Source of the DNA: a virus
IMG/VR virus record: IMGVR_UViG_3300034198_012474
Coordinates: 1 to 43,429 of that record
Strand: one strand, 5' to 3'
DNA: 43,429 bases
Shown: positions 1 through 8,615 of the stretch, piece after piece
Position numbering within the stretch: the stretch's first letter is position 1
How the letters are laid out: each line of letters opens with the position of its first letter
Notes under the pieces: model-generated
Seen by the model: only the letters and a program-made list of their open reading frames with translations
Database searches by the model: none
What the model was told of the DNA's origin: nothing
Position numbers and translations under genes: made by a program

Positions 1-1995
1 AAGTGTAATACTACGTGTTGTGCCTGCATCCACACCCTTTGCAGTGAAGTCTAATATATCACCGGGGTAATAATTTTTGGTCCAAGTTGCACCAGATGCT
101 CCAGAAGGTGCATTTGGAGAAACTGTCATTGATGTATTGTTTGTTATTGTTGAAACAAAGAATGCACCAGAAACACCAGTAATTTCGATTTTGTCGCCAA
201 CATTAAGACGAGTGAATGATGTTCCTACACCAGTAACTATATTATTGCCACTGCTTATAGATACAGTTCCGCCTAACGCAACAGAAGCTGTTCCATTTAA
301 TGCACAAATAAATTGAGATTTTTCATTAGTGTTTAGAGCACCAATAGAGAAAGGATAAATTTCATTTGCAGACGAAGTTGCAATAGTAAACGTTCCTCCT
401 GTACTTATGGTAACATCGTTCGTTACCATAAAATCAAAGGTCGTGTCAATTTCGTTATCAGAATTACGAAGGCGACGAACGTTACCAGTAGCAATAGGAT
501 AAACTGCCGTTCCAAAATTACTTTCTTCTAAAACAGCATTATTACTACTTAATACGATATCACACCCAAGATCAGCAGTAGATGTATTATTAAAATATAT
601 GCTTCGAACACTCTGGAAATTTCCAGAAGTCATTCTTATATCATACAAATATAGTTTATAAAAAGCCGTAGAAGTTGAGGTTCTATAATCTAATTCTAGA
701 GATTTAAAACGTGCTGTTCCAATTTTAGTTCCGCTTTGTGCAGTGGTTGACCATCTACGCAAAGAAATTCGATCCATAGCAGTATCATATAGATCAAGTA
801 CAGTTCCAGAGTTTACATTCCATGCTCCAACAAGTTCATTTACATAAACCCATGAACCATAATTGGTTGCAACAATTTGCTGTTCTAAGTCTTTAAAGTC
901 AATACCTTTTTCAGTTGTTACATATGTTGTAACAAGCTTTTCAATATCATATCCTTTAACGTAAGCTTTACCAGCTTCAACGCCAACTGCAAGAAGTTGA
1001 GAGTTACCGCCATTACTTACAGTTAAATAACCATCGTTGTTATTACTGTCTAAATGTTCTCTTAAACGAACATCGAGACCTCTTACAAAGAAATCGCCAT
1101 TAGTATCATTTCTTCCATCTGCAATATAGTCTCTAATAACATTATATTGAGTTTTTGTATAAGATTCTTGAATTATTCCATCTTTGAAACGAATAAATTC
1201 AATAAAACCTTTTGGAAGATCAATGCCATCTGGAATAGCAGTCAATACTGGATTTAATCTAAATCTATGTGCGCCGGGGGCTCCATAATTTGTGGTTCCT
1301 ACTTCCGGTCCTAGAAGGGTATAATCATCATTTTCTGTAACAATACTTTCTTGTATATCCCATCCAACAGTGCAGCTTGGCTTATTTGAATAACGATCAA
1401 GAATAACAGTTTGTGTATTAAATTGCGCAAAGAACCCCTTAACGAAAAGCACACCTTCGTTCACAGTAATACTTGAACCAATGGCGCTTGAATTCGCTGC
1501 TAATGTAATAGGATTAATACCAACGGGAGATTGTAGAGTTTCGTTATCACGGAAGGTCTTTGAATTGAAATCAGAACCAGAGTTAAGATATTTAACAAAG
1601 AACGTTTTCTTGTTAACTTCAGCTTCAGTTCCATCAGCCGCCGAAACTACGTAAGCATTCACTCCAGACAAAACGCCTGTTAGGATTTGTCCAACGTGAT
1701 TTTGAACGCTTATTTGTTGTGTTCCTGCTAGATTAGTATCTTTGATTTTTACAGCTAAAAGAGCATCATCAATGATAAATTGTCCACCAGAGACAATAGA
1801 CCCTTCTTTAAATATATTAGACCCAAATCTAGATATTTGAGCCTGCAAAATAGTTTGCATTTGCGTAAGCTCACGGCCTTGTACTGCCATAAAAGGACGG
1901 AATAAAATTCTTACGAATCCTTTTGCAGGATCGTAGTCATCAAAATATGGAGCACCGTTCATAGGTGTTTCTAAAGTACCTGTATTGGCAACCAT
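1..1995 (-). CDS. DUF4815-type virion structural protein (3' end outside window)
   Basis: At least 665 residues are present and no stop is reached before the window edge. The N-terminus (MVANTGTLETPMNG, then a Y-F-D-D-Y-D-P segment and 'RPFMAVQGRELTQMQTILQAQI') has the layout of the DUF4815 domain found in T4-like phages of cyanobacteria and alphaproteobacteria, where these proteins are virion components of unknown exact role. The rest is rich in Thr, Ser, Gly and Asn and looks like beta structure. The ATG has an AAGG Shine-Dalgarno about 8 bases upstream and a late-type TATAAATA 33 bases upstream. It is the last visible gene of the baseplate operon, which fits a tail or baseplate-surface protein. 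The family call is from memory of the conserved N-terminus; the function is inferred from context. Confidence 0.7.
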   Translation of the reverse strand, partial: MVANTGTLETPMNGAPYFDDYDPAKGFVRILFRPFMAVQGRELTQMQTILQAQISRFGSNIFKEGSIVSGGQFIIDDALLAVKIKDTNLAGTQQISVQNHVGQILTGVLSGVNAYVVSAADGTEAEVNKKTFFVKYLNSGSDFNSKTFRDNETLQSPVGINPITLAANSSAIGSSITVNEGVLFVKGFFAQFNTQTVILDRYSNKPSCTVGWDIQESIVTENDDYTLLGPEVGTTNYGAPGAHRFRLNPVLTAIPDGIDLPKGFIEFIRFKDGIIQESYTKTQYNVIRDYIADGRNDTNGDFFVRGLDVRLREHLDSNNNDGYLTVSNGGNSQLLAVGVEAGKAYVKGYDIEKLVTTYVTTEKGIDFKDLEQQIVATNYGSWVYVNELVGAWNVNSGTVLDLYDTAMDRISLRRWSTTAQSGTKIGTARFKSLELDYRTSTSTAFYKLYLYDIRMTSGNFQSVRSIYFNNTSTADLGCDIVLSSNNAVLEESNFGTAVYPIATGNVRRLRNSDNEIDTTFDFMVTNDVTISTGGTFTIATSSANEIYPFSIGALNTNEKSQFICALNGTASVALGGTVSISSGNNIVTGVGTSFTRLNVGDKIEITGVSGAFFVSTITNNTSMTVSPNAPSGASGATWTKNYYPGDILDFTAKGVDAGTTRSITL

Positions 1996-2027
1996 TAATT
2001 TACCTTATCTTTTGTTTGTTTATATTA

Positions 2028-2035
2028 TATTTATA
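2028..2035 (-). promoter_or_regulatory. Late-type promoter element TATAAATA
   Basis: The minus strand reads TATAAATA, the exact T4 late promoter box recognised by gp55 sigma. It lies in the short gap between the gp8-like gene and the DUF4815 gene, about 33 bases before that gene's ATG. The position suits a late promoter for the DUF4815 gene. Confidence 0.55.
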
Positions 2036-3538
2036 TCAGAATCTAACAACTACTTTAAAATCTTCCTGTTGTGATGATGATCTAGTAATAGGAGTTCTAT
2101 TTTCCATATATAATACTTTACCAGTATATTTTTTTAATTGTGGTAAAATTCTTGAAGCCACATTTGCGGTTGCTCCAGAAGTTCCACCAGTAACAATTTC
2201 GTTAGCAAAATCACCAACAACATTAACTATAGACATTTTATTATTTGCAAATGACACTAATCTTCCTGTAGCGCCAGAAGTCAATCCAGTAATAAGCTCA
2301 TCTGATTGAAATGTGCCTGAAGATGCGTTAGTTATAAATTTTGTTGTTGCATCATAATTTGTTGCAAATGCAATACTACCATTTGAGACTTTCGGGTTTG
2401 AAATAAGCCCAATGCAACGATAATCATTTGAAATAGTTACAGTATTAGATTCTGAACCTGTTAATTTAAGGTTCATCATAACATTACATGCGCCCAATTC
2501 TTCCACTGCATTTGATCCATGTCCCCCCATTGGAGAAATAATAGCAGTAGCAGTTGCTCCCGAACCTCCATTCGCACTAAACACAATGTTTCCAAACGAA
2601 AAATTATTTCCGCCATTTAATACATTCACTTTGGTGATAGAACCGCCTGAAGCTTCAGTATAACCGCTCCATGCTTGACCATCGCCCTGGACTTCAACAT
2701 GCGGAGTAATTTGGAATGTGCTTAAAATATTAGGAACTGTACTAAATGGGGCTGACAATATAGCACGTTTAGTGGAACCCGAATATGAAAGAATACGTCT
2801 TAATTGTCCAGTTCCTAAACCGCCTGTGATATACACATCGCTCCCGGTATAAAACCCATTTAATCCTGATGCACCAGAATCTAAAGTAATAGTAGACGTA
2901 TTGGCGGCGGCTACAGTTCCTGTATGTGAGCGATAATTGATGCCTCCACTATTGACTTCTACTCTATCAATAGCACAATTCGCTGCTGCATTTTGAACAT
3001 CCCATTGTGTCGTTCCATTATTTACTAATAAATGTCTTACCGGGAAAAATCCGCGGGTTAAGTATTTCAAAGCATCTGGAGCAGATACCGCATACATGAA
3101 TTTCCATCTATATCCATCACTCGTCGCAAAAATTTCTAAATCATCTAAGAACGGTTCGGCTGTAGAAGGAGCACCATTATTATTATCAATACACTTATAT
3201 ACTTGTAGATTTGAATTTACGATATAGAATTGAGAATTCCAAACTTCAGCTTTATCCGTCCATTTAGTATATACTGTACCAGAAGTCCAATTGTATCTGA
3301 TAGCTCCAAATACAATATCTGATGATATAATACGTTTAGCTGATAACATATTGTTCCAAGAATCAACTTCAATATTTAATTTTCCATCGTATACTTGTGT
3401 TGGCGCAGTATCACTAGGCCAAGGCGTCGATCTTCCAATAAAAATATACAAACTTTCACTATTTGCGGTTTCTACAAATTTATCGCGAAAGTTTGTAGCA
3501 TTTTCTACTCTAAAACTTCTGGTGGTTAAAAAACTCAT
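2036..3538 (-). CDS. 8: Baseplate wedge protein, gp8-like
   Basis: The 500-residue product begins with a region resembling T4 gp8: a helical start, 'YIFIGRSTPWPSD' (T4 has an equivalent FITFGRSEPW segment), a 'VFGAIRYNW' segment, 'LQVYKCIDNN', and 'GYRWKFMYAVS' before residue 150. T4 gp8 is a dimeric wedge protein that binds gp10, gp7 and gp6. This protein is longer than T4 gp8 (334 residues). The extra C-terminal half is Gly/Ser/Thr/Asn-rich, beta-type and repetitive ('GATATAII', 'GATGRLVSF', 'GATANVAS'). It sits next to the gp6 and gp25 genes, as expected for wedge genes. GAAGAGAG serves as the ribosome binding site. The N-terminal assignment is good; the C-terminal extension is unexplained. 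Confidence 0.75.
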   Translation of the reverse strand: MSFLTTRSFRVENATNFRDKFVETANSESLYIFIGRSTPWPSDTAPTQVYDGKLNIEVDSWNNMLSAKRIISSDIVFGAIRYNWTSGTVYTKWTDKAEVWNSQFYIVNSNLQVYKCIDNNNGAPSTAEPFLDDLEIFATSDGYRWKFMYAVSAPDALKYLTRGFFPVRHLLVNNGTTQWDVQNAAANCAIDRVEVNSGGINYRSHTGTVAAANTSTITLDSGASGLNGFYTGSDVYITGGLGTGQLRRILSYSGSTKRAILSAPFSTVPNILSTFQITPHVEVQGDGQAWSGYTEASGGSITKVNVLNGGNNFSFGNIVFSANGGSGATATAIISPMGGHGSNAVEELGACNVMMNLKLTGSESNTVTISNDYRCIGLISNPKVSNGSIAFATNYDATTKFITNASSGTFQSDELITGLTSGATGRLVSFANNKMSIVNVVGDFANEIVTGGTSGATANVASRILPQLKKYTGKVLYMENRTPITRSSSQQEDFKVVVRF

Positions 3539-3554
3539 TTGTCTCTCTTCTTAA

Positions 3555-5066
3555 TTAAAGTATAACGATATCATCATCTATAGTTAAGATATCATCATTA
3601 ATGGTTATAGCTTTTTTACCATCTGGAATATCAATTCCACCTTGATCGTATTCAGTTTCATCAGAAAAATAATAAAACGGTTGGTGAACAAAATCTCCAT
3701 TTGGATAATTTTCGGCAATTGTTAAAAATCTATTTGTTCTTGGCAAAGCCAATTCAGCATCTATCAATAATACATCGCCATCTTGTGTGTCTACTACTAA
3801 ACTATCATTAAGTAATAATGGCACATAATTATCATTCGTTAATACATTCCCTCCAGGGACAGTATTGTGAATTTCAATAATTGATGTTCCGCTTCCTAAT
3901 AACGTAAGTAAATTATTAGCATTTGAATATTCAAAAAGTCTACTTGTTCCTATATAAGCTCCGGGAACATGCAGCATATCCTCAATAGTAAAGTTTTTAT
4001 AATAATCAATAGTATTATTACTACTTAAGGTTAAATATCCTCCAAATTGTTTAAAATACAAATACGTGTTTATATTTGTAGCTGGTGTAGAAATATTTAT
4101 ATCTAGGGTAAAGATAGTATCTATAGTTATTGGAGAATATTGAATTGGATATGACAATTCAATATTTATTGGAAAATATTCTCCAGAGAAGTCATATCCT
4201 ACAGAAATAGTAATCTGATCATTAGTAATCGGACCATCTAAATCCGCATGAATAGCAGTTCTACCAAAAAATTTAGTTCCAGAGGGATGTACTAGTTTTT
4301 TGGCTATTGTTTCGTATTCGGATGCAAATTTAGAAGATATTACAACGTAGGAATATTCCTGATAATAGATGCCATCTTGAAGATATTTATCTGCTGACAA
4401 AAACCCATCTGTAGTAGTATATTTACCTGGATGCTTAGTAATCCCATTTGTTGTAACCATACCAATATCATTATTAGAGGCTTCATCAAATATAAGTTCT
4501 CCATTTTGGAAATCTCCAAAATCATTAATTACATAAAGAAATTTTTTACTATCATCGTATCGACTAAATGTTGCTCTAGAGCGAGATGTTCTACCTTTTA
4601 TTAAAATTGCATTTTTTATTTCTGCTGTAGTCACATAAGGTTCAATACCCATAGACTTCTCAACAATCCATTTTCCAGCGGATACTCTTAATATATCCTT
4701 CCCTGGATAATAAAAATCAACATCCTCATTATAGAGAATTCTGAATAAAAGCTTATATGCTTTTTCTGAACCCTTAGCCTTATAAAAATCTGCAATATTT
4801 TTAATTAAAAAACGATCATCAACTGATATATCTTTAGGAATGGCTCGCATAAATTCATTTTTAAGAAAATCGAGCATCTGTTCATTAGTAATATCTGAAG
4901 TTCTATAATCTTTTATCTTATTAAGTTGTCCATAAGGATTATTCTCTTGGCCCATCCACTCATAATAATATTTAATAAATTGGACAAGCAAAGGCCCTTC
5001 TTCATTCATATATGAAGAAAATTGATTCTCAATAAATAAAGAAATATTACTATGTAAATCAGACAT
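3555..5066 (-). CDS. Baseplate wedge structural protein in the gp7 position
   Basis: The 503-residue product opens with 'ISLFIENQFSSYMNEEGPLL' and has a helical domain to about residue 130 containing 'FLIKNIADFYKAKGSEKAYK' and 'LLFRILYNEDVDFYYPGKD'. This block is familiar from structural proteins of exo-T-even phages located between gp6 and gp8. T4 has the much larger gp7 here (1032 residues). The rest is beta-rich and hydrophilic. Its start overlaps the end of gp6, indicating translational coupling. Function is inferred from gene order and the conserved helical block; it could be a reduced gp7 or an independent wedge protein. Confidence 0.6.
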   Translation of the reverse strand: MSDLHSNISLFIENQFSSYMNEEGPLLVQFIKYYYEWMGQENNPYGQLNKIKDYRTSDITNEQMLDFLKNEFMRAIPKDISVDDRFLIKNIADFYKAKGSEKAYKLLFRILYNEDVDFYYPGKDILRVSAGKWIVEKSMGIEPYVTTAEIKNAILIKGRTSRSRATFSRYDDSKKFLYVINDFGDFQNGELIFDEASNNDIGMVTTNGITKHPGKYTTTDGFLSADKYLQDGIYYQEYSYVVISSKFASEYETIAKKLVHPSGTKFFGRTAIHADLDGPITNDQITISVGYDFSGEYFPINIELSYPIQYSPITIDTIFTLDINISTPATNINTYLYFKQFGGYLTLSSNNTIDYYKNFTIEDMLHVPGAYIGTSRLFEYSNANNLLTLLGSGTSIIEIHNTVPGGNVLTNDNYVPLLLNDSLVVDTQDGDVLLIDAELALPRTNRFLTIAENYPNGDFVHQPFYYFSDETEYDQGGIDIPDGKKAITINDDILTIDDDIVIL

Positions 5067-6945
5067 TTATAGTTGCAAGGTAAATAGAGTTAGTATACAA
5101 AGGACTTTCATTTCCTATAACTTGTATATAGTCTGTTTTGACTATTGTGGAAACTTTAGAGTTAAATAATGAAACCTCTGGATATGATAAAAGAATAATT
5201 TCATTATTCTTTGGGATGTATGTTCCGGTGGCAGGTTTTACCATAATTCTAAGTTCTATATCCAATCCAGAAAGTTCATTTATAGAAATTGAGTTGACAA
5301 TTATTTTTCCAGTGGTATAATCGACGGTACCGGCGTTTAAAGAAACATACTTCTTTTCTAAAGTTTGAGTAAGATAATAAATTCTTAATACTCCATAACC
5401 GTTATCATCAATAAAACATTCTTCATCACGTCCAGCAAATTTAAATCCAGATGATGACAATACTCCTTGGAACCCTGAGTATGGATAAAGAAGTTGTTTA
5501 TCAAAATTTATTTCATAAGACATAATAGTATTATATACTGGAAATATTCGTTTTTCAATAGTATACGTAGCTTCTGTGTTCACAATTGAATTATCAGCCT
5601 CTTCAATATGTCTAATAAATTTAGAAGGCATAAATCCTAAATCAAACGTTCCTAAATATTTAACTTCATAATCTTGAACACGACTGGCAATTTCAGAGAA
5701 TATATCATCTGAAGAAAGAATAGTGTTATCTGAATTATAATAACAAACTAATTTAGGATTAATGAAAGTAAATGTAGGATTTACAAATAGTGGATCAATA
5801 GACAAAGAATTGTATTGATTTATTGTTTCTGTCATATCATTTTGCTGCTCTTGTGATAGCAAAAATCCGCTTTTAGGTTTTACACAAATCATAGTTTTAC
5901 CAAAAATAGGCGGATTGTTTGTTTCTCCACCCCATACAGATACACCTTGAACATAATTATAATTTGAAAGAATAAAATACTTATAATCTTCATCTGTAAT
6001 AATTCGATTTTGACGTTCAAAATATTTAGGAGCATTATATTTTATAGATTCTATTTGTTCTTTCTCTTGACCACCTTCGGCAGATGAAATTATAGAATCA
6101 ATTCTTGGAGCATATGTTACAGTAGTATTGTTTTTATTATACCCATTAAAATTAATAGATGTAAAAGTATTAATTCCGTTTGGAGCACTTCCAGACGAAA
6201 ATAATGCAGTTACTTCAATTACGCTCCCGTTTTCTGGAGTTTTGCCCATTACATTATCACCAAAGGAAATTTCATATTCTCCATTAGTAGTTTCTTCTAC
6301 AAAAAACACTCTTGAATTACCATTAATATCTAATATAGTATCTTTATATACATATTCATCTTTAGCGGTAGCAGTCGTAGAAGGTCTTACAAAAATTTTT
6401 AGTTGAGAAACATCCAAGTTTTCATTAGGTATAATGAATTTTCTATTGCCATTAACAACATTAAAGGTATATTTTATAATAGTACCTTCAAATACACGTA
6501 TAGTTTTGATGTATCCCTGATTCGTATTAATAACTGAATAATCTTCAAGAGTTTGAAAGGTATATCTAACTCCATCTAATGCTGTCAAAAATTTAGAAAA
6601 TGCTGGAATTACTATTTCTTGAGGGTTGTCTCCGGGAATAAAACGTATATTTAAATCAATATACGCAGACTTGTATGAAGATGGGAAATATCCGAGTTCC
6701 TTTGCTCGGGATACTACAGTTTCTCTAAGAGTAGCTGAATCCAGAAACATTTCGTTTGCGATCATATTCTGATAATACGAATTGTAATAAGTATTATAGG
6801 CAAGAATATCCAATACTCTTGAAAGTACCGCACCTTCAAAGTTATAATCAGTAAATTCAGTTTTATTTCTTACGAAATTCTTAAAATTGTTCTTAATAGT
6901 TTCGTAATTTAAGTCTGTGACAATTAGTGTATTATTTGCAGGCAT
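5059..6945 (-). CDS. 6: Baseplate wedge protein gp6 (baseplate J family)
   Basis: The roughly 628-residue protein matches gp6/baseplate J: an N-terminal 'NTLIVTDLNYETIKNNFKNF' region, 'GAVLSRVLDILAYNTYYN', 'MIANEMFLDSATLRETVVSR' and 'AKELGYFPSSYKSA'. A J-type core follows, with 'GGQEKEQIESIKYNAPKYFE' near residues 290-310. T4 gp6 (660 residues) forms the dimeric wedge ring that joins neighbouring wedges in the baseplate. An in-frame TTG lies two codons upstream of the chosen ATG; the ATG is preferred because gp6 proteins begin M-x-NNTLIVTDLN. The 3' end overlaps the next wedge gene by 8 bases. Confidence 0.88.
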   Translation of the reverse strand: MPANNTLIVTDLNYETIKNNFKNFVRNKTEFTDYNFEGAVLSRVLDILAYNTYYNSYYQNMIANEMFLDSATLRETVVSRAKELGYFPSSYKSAYIDLNIRFIPGDNPQEIVIPAFSKFLTALDGVRYTFQTLEDYSVINTNQGYIKTIRVFEGTIIKYTFNVVNGNRKFIIPNENLDVSQLKIFVRPSTTATAKDEYVYKDTILDINGNSRVFFVEETTNGEYEISFGDNVMGKTPENGSVIEVTALFSSGSAPNGINTFTSINFNGYNKNNTTVTYAPRIDSIISSAEGGQEKEQIESIKYNAPKYFERQNRIITDEDYKYFILSNYNYVQGVSVWGGETNNPPIFGKTMICVKPKSGFLLSQEQQNDMTETINQYNSLSIDPLFVNPTFTFINPKLVCYYNSDNTILSSDDIFSEIASRVQDYEVKYLGTFDLGFMPSKFIRHIEEADNSIVNTEATYTIEKRIFPVYNTIMSYEINFDKQLLYPYSGFQGVLSSSGFKFAGRDEECFIDDNGYGVLRIYYLTQTLEKKYVSLNAGTVDYTTGKIIVNSISINELSGLDIELRIMVKPATGTYIPKNNEIILLSYPEVSLFNSKVSTIVKTDYIQVIGNESPLYTNSIYLATINV

Positions 6946-6974
6946 TTCCAATATTCTTAATAGTTGTATTGTAT

Positions 6975-6982
6975 TATTTATC
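6975..6982 (-). promoter_or_regulatory. Possible late promoter (GATAAATA variant)
   Basis: The minus strand reads GATAAATA, one base from the T4 late box, about 30 bases upstream of the gp6 start and overlapping the end of the gp25 gene. In AT-rich DNA such near matches occur by chance, so this is weak and rests mainly on its spacing. Confidence 0.25.
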
Positions 6983-7376
6983 TAATTCGTTCAAGGAATA
7001 TTTCAACTGTAACAGCTTCTACAGCATTTCTAGGCGTATATGTAATTGAAATTCCTAATTGATTTTGATCAGGATATTCATTTAAGGTAATATCATTCAA
7101 TGTTGCTCTTGGTTCATACAAATCAATAATGTTTGAAATTCGTTCTCTAATAATTTTAGAAAGTGAAGGACTATATAAATTGAATAGGGTTCTTGGTATA
7201 TCTGTATAAACATCTGGTCTTCCAAGAACTTCGAATTGATTGGTCATACATAAATTTTTGACAGCTTGTTTTATAGCATCGGCATTTAATTTAGGTTTCA
7301 CTTCTCCTGTGAGAGGATGCGCCTGAAACTTTAAGTCTATATCTTGATATACAACTTGATTTTTATTATTAGCCAT
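6978..7376 (-). CDS. 25: Baseplate wedge protein gp25
   Basis: The 132-residue protein matches gp25 in length and pattern: 'YQDIDLKFQAHPLTGEV' at the start, 'LNADAIKQAVKNLCMTNQFE' , 'RTLFNLYSPSLSKIIRERI', and a C-terminal beta region ending 'VTVEIFLERIR'. T4 gp25 (132 residues) is the conserved wedge protein that contacts the first sheath ring and gp6/gp53. The fold is lysozyme-like by family history but is structural. AAGGA lies 9 bases before the ATG. It sits between gp6 and the spike/hub genes. Confidence 0.93.
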   Translation of the reverse strand: MANNKNQVVYQDIDLKFQAHPLTGEVKPKLNADAIKQAVKNLCMTNQFEVLGRPDVYTDIPRTLFNLYSPSLSKIIRERISNIIDLYEPRATLNDITLNEYPDQNQLGISITYTPRNAVEAVTVEIFLERIR

Positions 7377-7390
7377 TTAATTTATTCCTT

Positions 7391-7975
7391 TTAATATCCG
7401 CGCATTGCAGCAATGCCAGAAACGACTTCTCCATCGATTAAATCAATAGATCGCATTGTCGGAAGTTCAACGTTAGTTGCTCCCCAAGCAACTTGCTTAG
7501 GATCAAAATTAATATGAAAAAAACTGCTAGACCCATATACTACATCTATAGAAGAAGCTTGTTTCGCTATCTTTTGTATTTCTTTTGCAATACCATATAC
7601 ATTGTCTTCATATCCTTTAATTCCTATATCAAAGGACTGTCCCGTTAAATGGTTCATTTCGGCTATAGTTCCAATAGTATTAGGAATATTATTTAAAAAT
7701 CCTGATTTTAATACAAGTAAATTTCCTGATTGTGATAATATGTTTTCTAATACACCATTAGAGCCGATTTGTAATGATCTAAATATTTGCCATAAAGGTA
7801 AATTAGACCCAAAAAGGCCATTTGGTTGTTGAGGATTTAGTATAGCTGTATACTTTGGTACCCACTCTGCTAAAATAGGATGATACGCTCCGGTTGATAC
7901 ATGATCCACCAGAAAATTATTTGAAAGAGGAAATCCTTTATCTATTATTGTTTTTGCGTTAATTTGAGGTATCAT
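7391..7975 (-). CDS. M15 peptidase-like baseplate-associated protein
   Basis: The 194-residue protein contains 'NHLTGQSFDIGI' near residues 108-119 and 'SSSFFHINF' near 149-157. This resembles the metal-binding layout of peptidase M15 (VanY/D-Ala-D-Ala carboxypeptidase), whose consensus is S-x-H-x-x-G-x-A-x-D followed by H-x-D/E. The three candidate zinc ligands are H109, D116 and H154. The consensus Ser before the first His and the acidic residue after the last His are replaced (N108 and N156), so activity is uncertain. It lies between gp25 and the spike operon and overlaps the end of the gene upstream. It may cut peptidoglycan during tail penetration or be a structural derivative of such an enzyme. 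Confidence 0.55.
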   Translation of the reverse strand: MIPQINAKTIIDKGFPLSNNFLVDHVSTGAYHPILAEWVPKYTAILNPQQPNGLFGSNLPLWQIFRSLQIGSNGVLENILSQSGNLLVLKSGFLNNIPNTIGTIAEMNHLTGQSFDIGIKGYEDNVYGIAKEIQKIAKQASSIDVVYGSSSFFHINFDPKQVAWGATNVELPTMRSIDLIDGEVVSGIAAMRGY

Positions 7976-8615
7976 TATTCTGTCCTAAATATTGCTTATA
8001 TGTCTTATGGCCTATAGGAATTCTATTCATAAAAAAATCTGCAAGCTCTCTCCATTTTCTATCAACGGATTTTCCGTTTCTTTGTTTCTTTAAAACAATA
8101 TCATCTTTCTTTCCGCCTTGGGATTTAGCAATTTCTTCTGGTTTATTTTTAGCATTGTCTAATACTGTTTTTACTTTTTCGGCAGAACCAAAAACATGAG
8201 CCATGAACACTTCGCCAAATAAAGGATCACGTCCTAATGTACTTCGAAGCTGATTTACATTCTGCATTACTTTATTTGCAATACTATTTGCATCCTGTCC
8301 ATCAGAATATGATGTAATATCCTTTTCCCAATCCATCATAAACAACAAAAAATGGGATGGCACTTTTGTTTTTCTTGAAACGTTAGCAACATCTTCAAAT
8401 ACTTTATCCTTAATTTCTCCAGATAGTTGTTTTTCTACAGTATTTGCCATTCCTCTTGCAAAATTAATTGTTTGTAATAATCCCGGTCCTGAAAAAATAG
8501 GATGCTGTGCATTTTTTACATTTGATTTAAATGAACGGTCTGCATCTTCTTCATGAGCTTCTGCATTCTCTGGATTTTTAGGATAAAATCTTGAGTTTGG
8601 AAGATTTGCATCCAT
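7959..8615 (-). CDS. Putative lytic transglycosylase-like or hub accessory protein
   Basis: The 218-residue protein has a central helical stretch, residues about 80-160, with 'KVPSHFLLFMMDWEKD' followed by 'LFGEVFMAHVFGSAEKVKTV'. The second part resembles the '(L/Y)xAHFLGxxxAxxFL' block of phage transglycosylase-like proteins, and the first part occupies the position of their catalytic-Glu helix (candidate E94). A Lys/Gly-rich linker and a basic C-terminal helix follow. The start codon overlaps the stop of the gp5 gene (TAATG), so it is translationally coupled to the spike. The enzymatic call is a weak similarity judged by eye; a structural hub role is equally possible. Confidence 0.35.
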   Translation of the reverse strand: MDANLPNSRFYPKNPENAEAHEEDADRSFKSNVKNAQHPIFSGPGLLQTINFARGMANTVEKQLSGEIKDKVFEDVANVSRKTKVPSHFLLFMMDWEKDITSYSDGQDANSIANKVMQNVNQLRSTLGRDPLFGEVFMAHVFGSAEKVKTVLDNAKNKPEEIAKSQGGKKDDIVLKKQRNGKSVDRKWRELADFFMNRIPIGHKTYKQYLGQNNDTSN